Shown here: positions 55,141-63,918 of the stretch, piece by piece
How the letters are laid out: each line of letters begins with the position of its first letter
Position numbering within the stretch: the stretch's first letter is position 1
Program-made: the position numbers and the translations under genes
Source of the DNA: Streptomyces halstedii
GTDB taxonomy: Bacteria; Actinomycetota; Actinomycetes; Streptomycetales; Streptomycetaceae
Assembly (NCBI GenBank): GCA_000720535.1
Contig: JOAZ01000003.1
Span: 308,743 to 372,742, forward strand
Direction of reading: 5' to 3'
DNA: 64,000 nucleotides
The notes under the pieces: model-generated
Told to the model about the DNA's origin: nothing
What the model saw: only the letters and a program-made list of their open reading frames with translations
The model's database searches: none

Positions 55141-56304
55141 ATGTCCCCTGCCGTCCTTCCCCCGCACCCGGCGTCCCCGCCCAGCCGACGGACCGTGCTG
55201 CGCGGCCTCGGTGCCGGCTCCCTCGCCCTCGGCGGGGCCGGCCTGCTGGGCGCCTGCTCCTCCCGGGACGCCCAGGACACCGGGGCGAAGTCCCCGGAGG
55301 CCGGGTTCACCATCACCGACCAGCGCGGCAAGAAGGTCTCCTTCGACGGACCGGTCACACGCATCGCGACCGCCATCATCCCCTCCCCCTCGATGCTCGC
55401 CGCCGTCGACGGCGGCTACGACCGCATCGTCGGCATCAACGAGTCCACGCTCACCGCCAACCGCCAGGGCGTCTTCGGCACCCTCTTCCCCGCCTCGAAG
55501 ACGACCACGACCATCGCGGGCGCGGACTTCGTCCCCAACGTCGAGACGATCATGAAGCTCGCCCCCGATGTGGTCCTGCAGTGAGGCGACATGGGGGACG
55601 AGGTGATCGCCCCGCTGGAGAGCGCGGGCCTGAAGGTCATCGGTCTCACCTACGGCACCCAGGAGATGATGGAGACCTGGATCACGATCTTCGGAACCCT
55701 CCTCGGCAAGGGCGAGCGCGCCACCGCGCTGCTGGACCGGATGCACGACGAGGACGCGAAGGTGCGCGCGCTGGTCGACCCGTACCGCAAGGCCGCCGCG
55801 CAGAAGGTCCTGTACCTCAAGGCCGCCTCCGACGGCTACACGACCGCGACCGGCTCCGACTACATGACCCACTGGACCGAACTCGCCGGTGGCGTCAACG
55901 TAGCCCATGACATAGCGGCCGACTCCCCGCAGGTCTCCACCGAGCAGATCCTCTCCTGGGACCCGGACGTGATCCTGCTGTCCGCCTTCGACGAGAAGGC
56001 ACCCGCCGACCTCTTCGGGGACAAGGCCCTCTCCCCCGTACGCGCCGTACGCGACCGCCGCGTCTACAAGGTGCCGCTCGGCGGCTACCGCTGGGACCCG
56101 CCCTGCTGCGAGTCCCCGCTGATGTGGCGCTGGACGGCCCAGATCCTCCACCCGGAGATCGCCTCGCGCAACGGACTGCGCGCCCAGATCAAGGACACCT
56201 TCGATCTGCTCTACGGCTACGGCATCTCGGCGGCGCAGACCGACGCGGTGCTGCGTCTCGACCTCAACTCGAAGAGCGCGGGCTATGACGGCTTCCGCGC
56301 CTGA
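55141..56304 (+). pseudogene. siderophore ABC transporter binding protein interrupted by an in-frame TGA
   Basis: The full frame is 387 codons plus stop. A Tat/lipoprotein signal is present (SRRTVLRGLGAGSLALGGAG then LLGAC). The N-terminal lobe (TITDQRGKKVSFDGPVTRIA, VPNVETIMKLAPDVVLQ) ends at TGA 55582-55584; the same frame resumes as GDMGDEVIAPLESAGLKVIG and runs to the end (YRWDPPCCESPLMWRW). A Trp (TGG) is the likely ancestral codon. As written, only a 147-aa secreted stub is made, or the C-terminal part restarts at an ATG (55591). A sequencing error must be excluded. First gene of the operon. Confidence 0.85.
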
Positions 56305-57535
56305 GGCGGGCCCGGCGGGACCGGACTCCGCACCCGGGACGACAGAGGCACCGCCCGGCACGGAGAGCGCCCCCGGGACGGACGCTCCGCACAGGACGGA
56401 GAGCGCACCCGGCGCGGGAACACCACCCGGGACGCATGACACACCCAGGACACACACACCACCCGGGACGCATGACACACCCAGGACGCACGCAACGCCC
56501 GGTCCGGCGGGCGCGCTCCCTTCCCCGCATCGCGTCCCCCGGCTCGCGGTACTGCTCCTGATCACCGTCGGAACCGCCCTCGCCGCACTGGCCCTGGGCC
56601 GCTACGTCGTACCGCCCAACGAGGTGCTGCGGCTGCTCGCCGGCCAGGTGCTCCCGCTCGACCGCACCTGGACGCCCGCCGAGGAGAGTGTCGTCCTGGA
56701 CGTACGCCTCCCGCGTGTGCTGCTGTCCCTCCTGGTCGGCGGCGGACTCGCGCTCGGTGGCGCGGCGTTGCAGGGCGTCTTCCGCAATCCGCTGGTCAGT
56801 CCGGACGTCATCGGGGTCTCCTCGGGCGCCTCCTTCGGCGGGGTGCTGGGCCTGCTGCTGGGCCTCGGCTCCGCCGCGGTGGTCGGCGGGGCCTTCGCCT
56901 TCGGCCTCGTCGCGCTGGTCACCGTCCTGTTGATCGGGCGGCTGAACAGTGGCAGCCCGATCCTCATGATCGTGCTCGGGGGTACCGTGACCGGGGCGTT
57001 CTTCACCGCACTCGTCTCCTTCGTGAAGTACCTCGCCGACCCCGAATCGCAACTCCCGTCCATCGTCTTCTGGCTGTTGGGCTCCCTGGCCACGGCCACC
57101 TACGCCAAGGCGCTCACCGCCGCCGTGCCGGTCCTGGTGGGCGCGACCGTCGTCCTCGCCCTGCGCTGGCGGCTCAACGTGCTCTCCCTCGGTGACGAGG
57201 ACGCGACCGCGCTCGGGGTCCCGCCCCGTTCCACCCGGGTCCTGCTGCTGACCGCCGTCGCCCTGATGACCGCGGGCGCGGTGGCGGTGGCGGGGCTCGT
57301 CGGCTGGGTCGGTCTCGTGGTCCCGCACCTGGCACGCCTGTGGACCGGCAGCGACCACCGGGTGCAACTGCCCGCCGCCTTCCTCATCGGGGGCGCGTAC
57401 CTCACCGCGATCGACACGCTCTCGCGGACCGTCACGGCCGCCGAGATGCCCCTCGGCATCCTGACCGCGGTGATCGGCGCGCCCTTCTTCGTCTTCCTGC
57501 TCGCCAGGTCCCGTAACAGGATGTGGTCCCAGTGA
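56285..57535 (+). CDS. FecCD-family siderophore ABC permease
   Basis: 416 aa. Overlaps the binding-protein stop by 20 bp. Residues 1-75 are a Pro/Thr/His/Gly-rich, probably disordered cytoplasmic segment with a 12-residue repeat (TPPGTHDTPRTH) encoded by a 36-bp direct repeat (56421 and 56457). The rest is a normal FecCD permease: RLPRVLLSLLVGGGLALGGA, NPLVSPDVIGVSSGASFGG, GWVGLVVPHLARL. It forms the channel of a ferric-siderophore importer. Confidence 0.9.
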   Translation: MTASAPEAGPAGPDSAPGTTEAPPGTESAPGTDAPHRTESAPGAGTPPGTHDTPRTHTPPGTHDTPRTHATPGPAGALPSPHRVPRLAVLLLITVGTALAALALGRYVVPPNEVLRLLAGQVLPLDRTWTPAEESVVLDVRLPRVLLSLLVGGGLALGGAALQGVFRNPLVSPDVIGVSSGASFGGVLGLLLGLGSAAVVGGAFAFGLVALVTVLLIGRLNSGSPILMIVLGGTVTGAFFTALVSFVKYLADPESQLPSIVFWLLGSLATATYAKALTAAVPVLVGATVVLALRWRLNVLSLGDEDATALGVPPRSTRVLLLTAVALMTAGAVAVAGLVGWVGLVVPHLARLWTGSDHRVQLPAAFLIGGAYLTAIDTLSRTVTAAEMPLGILTAVIGAPFFVFLLARSRNRMWSQ

Positions 57536-58311
57536 TCCAGGCCCGTTCCCTCGGCCACCGCTACACCCGGGACACCTGGGTCTTCCGGGGCGTGGACGTG
57601 ACCGCCCGCGAGGGAAGGGTCCTCGCCGTGCTCGGCCCCAACGGGCGCGGCAAGACGACCCTGCTGCGCTGTCTCGCCGGACTGCTGGCGCCCACCGAAG
57701 GCACCGTCACCACGACCACGCCCGTCGCGTACGTCCCGCAGTCGCACAGCGCGTCCTTCGGCTACTCGGTGGCCGACATGGTCCTCATGGGCCGCTCCCG
57801 GCACCTGAAGGCGTACGCCACCCCCGGCCGCCGCGACCACGAACTGACCGCCCAGGCACTCGACCGGGTCGGCATCACGCACATGGCGCGGCGCTCGTAC
57901 GCCGAACTCTCCGGTGGCGAGCAGCAGATGGTGCTCATCGCCCGCGCCCTGGCGTCGCAGTGCCGGGTCATGGTGCTCGACGAGCCGGTGTCCGCCCTGG
58001 ACCTGCGCAACCAGGCCCGGGTGCTGACCCTGCTCCAGGAACTGACCGCGTCCGGCATGGGCATCGCGCTGACGACCCATCACCCGGACCACGCCCTGCA
58101 CCTGGCCGACGACGCCGTGCTCGTCCTGGGTCCCGACGACGTCCGTACCGGACCCGCGGCCGAACTGCTCGACGCCGACGCGCTCGGCGAGCTGTACGGC
58201 CTGCCGGTCACCACCTGCTCCGTACGGGGGCCGCGCGGGCCGCGCACGGTCGTCGTCCCCGACCTGGGGCCCACCCGAGATGCCCCGCGACCGGCCGAGG
58301 AGGCCGCCTGA
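57532..58311 (+). CDS. FecE-type siderophore ABC ATPase
   Basis: 259 aa from the GTG overlapping the permease stop (GTGA); a GTG 9 nt upstream is possible. Walker A GPNGRGKTTLLR (Arg replaces the usual Ser of GxSGKT), signature YAELSGGEQQMVLIARAL, Walker B VMVLDEPVSALD, and the H-loop in LTTHHPD. Powers the FecCD permease. Confidence 0.9.
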   Translation: MIQARSLGHRYTRDTWVFRGVDVTAREGRVLAVLGPNGRGKTTLLRCLAGLLAPTEGTVTTTTPVAYVPQSHSASFGYSVADMVLMGRSRHLKAYATPGRRDHELTAQALDRVGITHMARRSYAELSGGEQQMVLIARALASQCRVMVLDEPVSALDLRNQARVLTLLQELTASGMGIALTTHHPDHALHLADDAVLVLGPDDVRTGPAAELLDADALGELYGLPVTTCSVRGPRGPRTVVVPDLGPTRDAPRPAEEAA

Positions 58312-58991
58312 TGTCCGACATCCCCGCCGAGGGCCGTGCGGCCGACGCCCTGGCTGCGGGCCCGGTCCGTTACGTGACCATGGGCCCCTCCCCCACGGTG
58401 GACACCGTCCCGGGGCGCCCGGTGCCCACGGTCGATCTGTACGACCTGGACCGGGCGCTCGACGAAGGCGTCAGGGGGCTGATGTTCTCCCTCAACTGCG
58501 ACCAGGTCCACCTGGAGCGGCGACGGGCGGCCCTGGAGGACTTCGTACGCTGCGGCGGCCGGGTCCTCGTCAACGGCCATGTGCACCTGCCCTTCCTGCC
58601 CGGCCTCGCTCCCTGGCGTGCCATCGACCACCACGGCCCCGAGGACCTGCGGATCACTCCGGTGACGGCGCATCACATCTGGGAAGGGGTGGACTTCCAC
58701 GAACTGCTCTTCCGTACGGGCGTCCCCGGCACCCCCGTGGGCGACGAACTCGCCCGGGTCGGTGTCGCCGGCTTCTACGGGCGCGGCTATCACGCGCACG
58801 TCCCCGCAGGGGGCACCGTCCTCAACGGCATCGGCCCGCACCTGCTCCCGCTGGACATCGTCTTCCCGCTGGGCGAGGGGGCGGTACTCGCCCACGCGGG
58901 CAACGACCTGCTCGGTTTCAGCGACCCGGGGCGCTCCACGCGGAGCCTCGGTCCCCGTCTCCTCGACTGGCTGGAGGGCTCGGCCTCATGA
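58311..58991 (+). CDS. uncharacterised protein of the iron operon (A)
   Basis: 226 aa; its ATG shares a base with the ATPase stop (TGATG). Not recognised. It begins PVRYVTMGPSPTVDTVPGRP and has a Rossmann-like middle (RGLMFSLNCDQVHLERRRAA, FVRCGGRVLVNGHVHLPFLP). His-rich stretches (NGHVHLPF, IDHHGPEDL, TAHHIWEGVDFHELLF) could bind metal. The pattern resembles class-I glutamine-amidotransferase-like or ThuA-like folds, but no catalytic Cys is evident. Its coupling indicates a role with ferric siderophore import, perhaps in processing. Confidence 0.75.
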   Translation: MSDIPAEGRAADALAAGPVRYVTMGPSPTVDTVPGRPVPTVDLYDLDRALDEGVRGLMFSLNCDQVHLERRRAALEDFVRCGGRVLVNGHVHLPFLPGLAPWRAIDHHGPEDLRITPVTAHHIWEGVDFHELLFRTGVPGTPVGDELARVGVAGFYGRGYHAHVPAGGTVLNGIGPHLLPLDIVFPLGEGAVLAHAGNDLLGFSDPGRSTRSLGPRLLDWLEGSAS

Positions 58992-59671
58992 ACCTCGGAT
59001 TCCTGCACGGCGGCTCCTTCCATCAGCTCGCCGCCCTCCGCGACCCGGCGGTCCGGGCCTGGCGTCCCCGGGAGATCTACCTCCCCGAGGCGCGGGAGGC
59101 CGATTTCGACGGCCTGGACACCCTGGTGGTGTCCGACCGGCTCCATCCGGTCCTGCTCGCGCGGGCGGCCCCCGCGCTGCTGCGCGTCGCGCACGCGGGC
59201 GGCACCGTCGTGGTGCTCGGCGAGAACACACTCACCGGCTGGCTGCCCGGCCTGCGCGGTTCGCTGCCCGCCGAGACGAACTTCTGGTGGTGGCGCACCG
59301 GTGAGGACAGCGGCGTACGCCAAAACCACGAGGACCACGAGGCGTGGGAGTTCCTCTCCACCCGGTCGGTGCGCTGGCACTACCACGGGCTCCTGGAGCC
59401 CCCGGAGGGCGCGACGGCCCTCGTCCACACGGTCAGGGAGCGTGAGGGCGACCCGGAGCGCGCGCAGGTGCTTCTCTACGAGGACCGGGTGTCGACCGCG
59501 GGCAGGCTGATCGTGACCACGATGGATCCGGTCTACCACCACGGCTCACGCTTCATGCCCGGCGCCACCGAACTGCTGTACGGGCTGCTGCGGTGGACCG
59601 GTACGGCGGTCGGCCGCGGCCCGGGACGCGGGCCCGCGCTGTCGGGCTCGGAGCGCGGACCGGCGCGGTGA
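58988..59671 (+). CDS. uncharacterised protein of the iron operon (B)
   Basis: 227 aa; ATGA overlap with the previous gene. Similar size and architecture to its neighbour: LDTLVVSDRLHPVLLARAAP, AGGTVVVLGENTLTGWLPG, NFWWWRTGEDSG and the C-terminal TTMDPVYHHGSRFMPGATEL. The Rossmann-type core again suggests a glutamine-amidotransferase-like fold without a clear nucleophile. The two proteins may be distant paralogues forming a heterodimer. No function assigned. Confidence 0.75.
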   Translation: MNLGFLHGGSFHQLAALRDPAVRAWRPREIYLPEAREADFDGLDTLVVSDRLHPVLLARAAPALLRVAHAGGTVVVLGENTLTGWLPGLRGSLPAETNFWWWRTGEDSGVRQNHEDHEAWEFLSTRSVRWHYHGLLEPPEGATALVHTVREREGDPERAQVLLYEDRVSTAGRLIVTTMDPVYHHGSRFMPGATELLYGLLRWTGTAVGRGPGRGPALSGSERGPAR

Positions 59672-59788
59672 GCACGGCGGCTCGTCCCGGCGCGGCGGCG
59701 GTCGTCGCACTCCCTCCGCACACGTCCACCGGGGCCCGGACGGGGTACGGGCACGGGTGGCGGTGCGGGGGTGCGGCAGCTGGCCGTG

Positions 59789-62434
59789 TCAGCGTGCGGT
59801 GACCACGGCCGGCAGTGCCGCGAGGGCTCCGGCGATTTGGCCGGGGCCGAGTCCGCCGCCCTGGGCGACCTCGGCTGAGCCACCGCCGCGGCCGCCGAGG
59901 AGCCGCTTCACCAACTGTGAGGCGTTCAGCCCCGCTTCTCGTGCCGCGTCGTTGAGGGCGAGGACGAGAGCGCCGTCCTCCGTGCCCACCGCGACCGTGC
60001 CGGGGACGCCGCCGGGCAGTCGGTCGCGGACGGCCAGGGCCAGTGCGCGAGCCTCCGGGGCGCCGCCGTCCAGGGTGGTGGTGACGATCCGGACTCCGTT
60101 CGCGTCGCCTGCCGTGTCGGCGAGCTCGACGGCGCGTGCGGTGGTGGCCCGCTGCCTGAGGCGCGCGTTCTCCCGGTCGGCGGCCTTGAGCCGGTCCAGG
60201 AGACCGGCGACGCGGTCGGGCAGTTCGGCACGCGGGGCACCCAGTTGCTCGGCGATCCGGGACACCAGGTCCCGTTCGCGGGCCAGGTAGCCGAAGCCCT
60301 CGATGCCTACGGCCGCTTCGAGGCGGCGCATGCCCGCGCCGACCGAGCCCTCGGAGGTGAGCGCGACCGTTCCGATCTGCGCGGAGTGTTCCACGTGGGT
60401 GCCGCCGCACAGTTCCCGGGACCAGGCCCCGCCGATCTCGACGACGCGCACCTTCTCCCCGTACGTCTCGTCGAAGAGGGCGAGCGCACCGAGTTCCCTC
60501 GCCTCGGGCAGGGTCATCCACCGCACGCCGACCGGCAGGTCGCGGCGCAGGGCACGGTTGGCGGCCTCCTCGATCTCGCCGCGGACGGTCGCGGACAGGG
60601 CGCCGCGCCAGGGGAAGTCGAGGCGCAGGTAGCCGGGTCGGTTGTAGGAGCCGGCCTGCAGGGCGGTGGGGCCGAGGACCTGGCGCAGGGCGGCGTGCAG
60701 CACGTGGGTGCCGGAGTGGGCCTGGCGGGCGCCGAGCCGCCACTCGGCGTCGACGGCGGCGTGCACGGTGTCGCCCGGGGCGAGTTCACCGGCGGTGACA
60801 CGGACCTGGTGGGCGACGAGGCCGGGCAGCGGGCGCTGGACGTCGAGCACCTCGGCCTCGACCGAGCTGCCGGACAGGAGCCCCGCGTCGCTGTCCTGAC
60901 CGCCGGACTCCGCGTAGAACGGCGTGCGGTCCAGGACGACGGTGACGACGTCGCCGGTACCGGCCACCGGCACCGGCCCGGCCGGGCCGAGCAGCGCGAG
61001 GACGCGGGACGTGGTCTCCAGGGTGTCCCAGGCCCGCCAGTCGGTGGGCCCGTGCGCGTCGAGGACCGTGCGCAGGGCGGTGGTGTCCACCGCGCCGCCG
61101 GCCTTGCGGGCGCGGGCGTCGGCACGGGCCCGCTCCCGCTGTTCGTTCATCAAAGCGGTGAAGCCTTCACGGTCCACCTCGACGCCCTGCTCGGCGGCCA
61201 TCTCCAGGGTGAGGTCGATGGGGAAGCCGTAGGTGTCGTGCAGCAGGAACGCCTGCGTGCCGGGCAGCGACCGGCCCCCGTCGGCCCTGATCCGGGCCAC
61301 CGCGGTGTCGAGGACGGTGGTGCCCTGTCGGAGGGTGGAACGGAAGGCGTCCTCCTCGGCTTTGGCCTGACCGGCGATCCGCGTGAACGCTTCGGCGACC
61401 TCCGGATAGCTCGGCGCCATGCGGTCGCGCGCCACCGGCAGCAGTTCGGCCAGCACCGGGTCCTCGTAGCCCAGCAGCCTCATGGAGCGGACGGCGCGGC
61501 GCAGGATCCGGCGGAGCACGTAACCGCGGCCCTCGTTGCCCGGGGCGGTGCCGTCGGCGAGGAGCATCAGGGCGGTGCGCACATGGTCCGCGACGACCCG
61601 CAGCCGTACGTCGGCCTCCGGGTCCGTGCCGTAGCGGACCTGGGCCAGGTCGGCGGCACGCTGGAGGACGGGGCGGGTCTCGTCGGTCTCGTAAAGGTTG
61701 TCCACGCCCTGGAGGAGGGTCGCCATACGCTCCAGGCCCATGCCGGTGTCGATGTTGCGCCGGGGCAGCTCGCCGAGGATCGGGTATCCGCTCTTGCCGG
61801 GGCCCTCTCCGCGCTCGTACTGCATGAAGACCAGGTTCCAGAACTCCATGTACCGGTCCTCGTCGACCGCCGGGCCGCCTTCCCGGCCGAGAGCCGGACC
61901 GCGGTCGTAGTACAGCTCGGAGCAGGGACCGCACGGGCCGGGGACGCCCATGGACCAGAAGTTGTCCTCGTCACCGCGGGCCACGATCCGCTCGTCGGGC
62001 AGGCCCGCGACCCGACGCCAGATTCCGCGCGATTCGGTGTCGGAGTGGTGGACGGTCACCCAGATCCTGTCCGGGTCCAGCCCGTACCCGCCGTCGGTCT
62101 GTGGCCTGGTGGAGAGATCCCAGGCGTAGGTGACGGCCTCTTCCTTGAAGTAGTCGCCGAAGGAGAAGTTGCCGTTCATCTGGAAGAAGGAACCGTGCCG
62201 GGTGGTACGGCCGACCTCCTCGATGTCCAGGGTGCGTACGCACTTCTGCACGCTGGTGGCCCGCTCCCAGGGGGCCGGCACCTCGCCGGTCAGGTACGGC
62301 TTGAAGGGGACCATGCCCGCGTTGACGAACAGCAGTGTCGGGTCCGGGGTGGGCAGCGGGGCGCTGGGGACGACGGTGTGGCCCCGTTCGGCGAAGTGCT
62401 CCAGGAAACGCTGGCGGATGTCGGCGGTACGCAC
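59789..62434 (-). CDS. alaS: alanyl-tRNA synthetase
   Basis: 881 aa, complete. Catalytic domain motifs include LLFVNAGMVPFKPYL, VGRTTRHGSFFQMNGNFSFG and GMGLERMATLLQG; the editing domain zinc/active-site motifs are HSGTHVLHAAL and CGGTHV; the C-terminal DHHA1 domain is present (GGRGGGSAEVAQGGG). It charges tRNA-Ala. The start is a GTG at 62434 with AAGGA upstream. The usual streptomycete alaS context (ruvX, mltG, aroE genes) is missing, so this may be a second copy. A 320-bp leader (62435-62754) has no identified RNA element. Confidence 0.93.
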   Translation of the reverse strand: MRTADIRQRFLEHFAERGHTVVPSAPLPTPDPTLLFVNAGMVPFKPYLTGEVPAPWERATSVQKCVRTLDIEEVGRTTRHGSFFQMNGNFSFGDYFKEEAVTYAWDLSTRPQTDGGYGLDPDRIWVTVHHSDTESRGIWRRVAGLPDERIVARGDEDNFWSMGVPGPCGPCSELYYDRGPALGREGGPAVDEDRYMEFWNLVFMQYERGEGPGKSGYPILGELPRRNIDTGMGLERMATLLQGVDNLYETDETRPVLQRAADLAQVRYGTDPEADVRLRVVADHVRTALMLLADGTAPGNEGRGYVLRRILRRAVRSMRLLGYEDPVLAELLPVARDRMAPSYPEVAEAFTRIAGQAKAEEDAFRSTLRQGTTVLDTAVARIRADGGRSLPGTQAFLLHDTYGFPIDLTLEMAAEQGVEVDREGFTALMNEQRERARADARARKAGGAVDTTALRTVLDAHGPTDWRAWDTLETTSRVLALLGPAGPVPVAGTGDVVTVVLDRTPFYAESGGQDSDAGLLSGSSVEAEVLDVQRPLPGLVAHQVRVTAGELAPGDTVHAAVDAEWRLGARQAHSGTHVLHAALRQVLGPTALQAGSYNRPGYLRLDFPWRGALSATVRGEIEEAANRALRRDLPVGVRWMTLPEARELGALALFDETYGEKVRVVEIGGAWSRELCGGTHVEHSAQIGTVALTSEGSVGAGMRRLEAAVGIEGFGYLARERDLVSRIAEQLGAPRAELPDRVAGLLDRLKAADRENARLRQRATTARAVELADTAGDANGVRIVTTTLDGGAPEARALALAVRDRLPGGVPGTVAVGTEDGALVLALNDAAREAGLNASQLVKRLLGGRGGGSAEVAQGGGLGPGQIAGALAALPAVVTAR

Positions 62435-62743
62435 ACGTGGTCCTTCGGTCGGTCGGAGCGGGCGGACGAACGCGGCAGTGCGCGCCGGGGCCGGGCCGAG
62501 GACCACGATGCCGGTCCCCTCGGGCGTCGGCCGGATCGACCGGGATCCGGTCCGGGCGCGGCTGGAAGACGTCCGCCCCGCGGGCCCCCACGGAGGCCAG
62601 CGGCCGACACCCGCAGCCAGGCGCGTCCGAGGTGACCGCGTCGAGGAGGACGGCGCCCACTGCCGGTCCGCGACTGTCGTGGCGAGGGCGAGCGCGTCGC
62701 TGCCCGGCCCCGCACAGCCGGCCCCGCCTGTCGCACATGAGTT

Positions 62744-62768
62744 GTTACTGCATCCTATAGGCAATAAC
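62744..62768. promoter_or_regulatory. AT-rich imperfect dyad upstream of alaS
   Basis: GTTACTGC (62744-62751) and GCAATAAC (62761-62768) form a near-palindrome around ATCCTATAG; on the minus strand TATAGGAT is a good -10-like element. It stands about 310 bp before the alaS GTG and may be its promoter/operator. Confidence 0.45.
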
Positions 62769-62943
62769 GCGTTCGCCCGGCGACCGCCGTCTCACCGATC
62801 TCCGCGAGCCGTTCGTACAGGACGACGAGACCCAGGGGCACGAAACACTCCTGTGCGCGTACGCGCAGAAGCGCCCTCGCGGGGACGGCCAGCAGCTTGG
62901 GCGCCAGGGCGTCATGAGTCCGCACGAGTCGGCGGGCACCCAC
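62755..62943 (-). CDS. possible small protein upstream of alaS
   Basis: 62 aa from a GTG at 62943 with a strong GGAGGAA ribosome binding site 2 nt away. The sequence (RLVRTHDALAPKLLAVPARA, FVPLGLVVLYERLAEIGE) has helical, Leu/Ala-rich character. Its stop overlaps the AT-rich dyad. It is not recognised; the ribosome binding site is the main support. Confidence 0.35.
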   Translation of the reverse strand: MGARRLVRTHDALAPKLLAVPARALLRVRAQECFVPLGLVVLYERLAEIGETAVAGRTRYCL

Positions 62944-63073
62944 GATTCCTCCATGCGGGGCATGGGACGGCTCCTCAGGTGGAAGGGGTGACCGGCCGAT
63001 CGGGCGGAAAGCAGCCGGGGGCCGCTCGCCTTGTCGCGCGAGTGGCCCCCGGCCGGTCCTGCCGCAGGTGTGC

Positions 63074-63918
63074 TCAGTTGGTGTTGAGCGTCAGCCCGTA
63101 GTAGCGCAGGGCATCGTCGAGCGGCTGGAAGTAGGAGGAGCCGCGGGAGTTGACCCCGCCGGAGCACCGCTGGTTGGTCGGGCACCGGAGGTCATGCCCT
63201 GGGCCTGCGTGCCAGAGATGCAGGCGCCGCCGCTGTCACCGCCCTCGACACAGACGCTGGAGGTCACCAGGCCCGACACGACCGTGTCAGGGCCACCGTT
63301 GAGGTCGGTGTAGGTGACGGTGTTGTTGTAGGAACCGATCGCGCCGCAGGTCCAGCCGGTGGTGGCGCCGGACTTGCAGATCGCGGCACCGGAGGAGGCC
63401 CGGCTGCTCCCCTGGACGGCGATCGGGTTGGTGTTGCCCCAGGTGCCGACGCTGGTGGTGATGGAGTGGCCGGAGTTGACGATCGCGATGCCCATGTCGA
63501 CACTGCGGGTGCCGAGCGCGTAGCGGGTCTTGTAGCCCCGGGCGAAGGCCGTCCCGTCGTAGCGCAGGGTGTTCACGATGCAGTGCCCGGCGCTCACCAG
63601 GTACTGCCGGCCGGAACTGTCACGGGCGCCGTAGCCGACCGAACACCACTGGCTGGTGTTGTTGAAGGTCATCTTGCTGCCTGGGTAGATCGCGGCCTTG
63701 GGCTCAAGCTTCTCCTGGCCACGCCCGATGTCGACGGCGGCACCGTGCTTGGCGGCCTGGGCCAGGAACGCCTTGGCGGCGGCTGCCCGGTCGTTGTTGA
63801 CGGTAGCGGGACACGGACGGGGAGTCCTGTGCCTGCGCCATGGTCTGGGCCCCCAGGACCACGGAGGCCGAGAGTCCGATGGCCACCGCGGCCAGGCGGT
63901 ACTTAGAGCTCGTAACAC
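63074..63918 (-). pseudogene. frameshifted streptogrisin/chymotrypsin-type secreted protease
   Basis: Trypsin-fold protease of the actinobacterial S1 type. Start GTG at 63918 (LRAL), then a lost base near 63903 moves to YRLAAVAIGLSASVVLGAQT (signal peptide), an extra C near 63812 returns to ATVNNDRAAAAKAFLAQAAK, and a third indel near 63190 breaks the end before PTNQRCSGGVNSRGSSYF. Catalytic residues remain: His in VSAGHCIV, Asp in RSVDMGIAIVNSG, Ser in GGDSGGACISG. As written it cannot give a full preproprotein. Three single-base indels in one otherwise conserved gene may also mean sequence errors. Confidence 0.8.

Noticed and set aside
55582-55584. Selenocysteine readthrough of the TGA
   Set aside because: No SECIS-like hairpin is apparent after the codon and binding proteins of this family have Trp, not Cys, at such a position; a nonsense change or error is simpler.
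62435-62754. T-box riboswitch in the alaS leader
   Set aside because: I could not find the T-box sequence, a specifier loop for Ala or a terminator/antiterminator pair; only a weak GCCGCG match exists.
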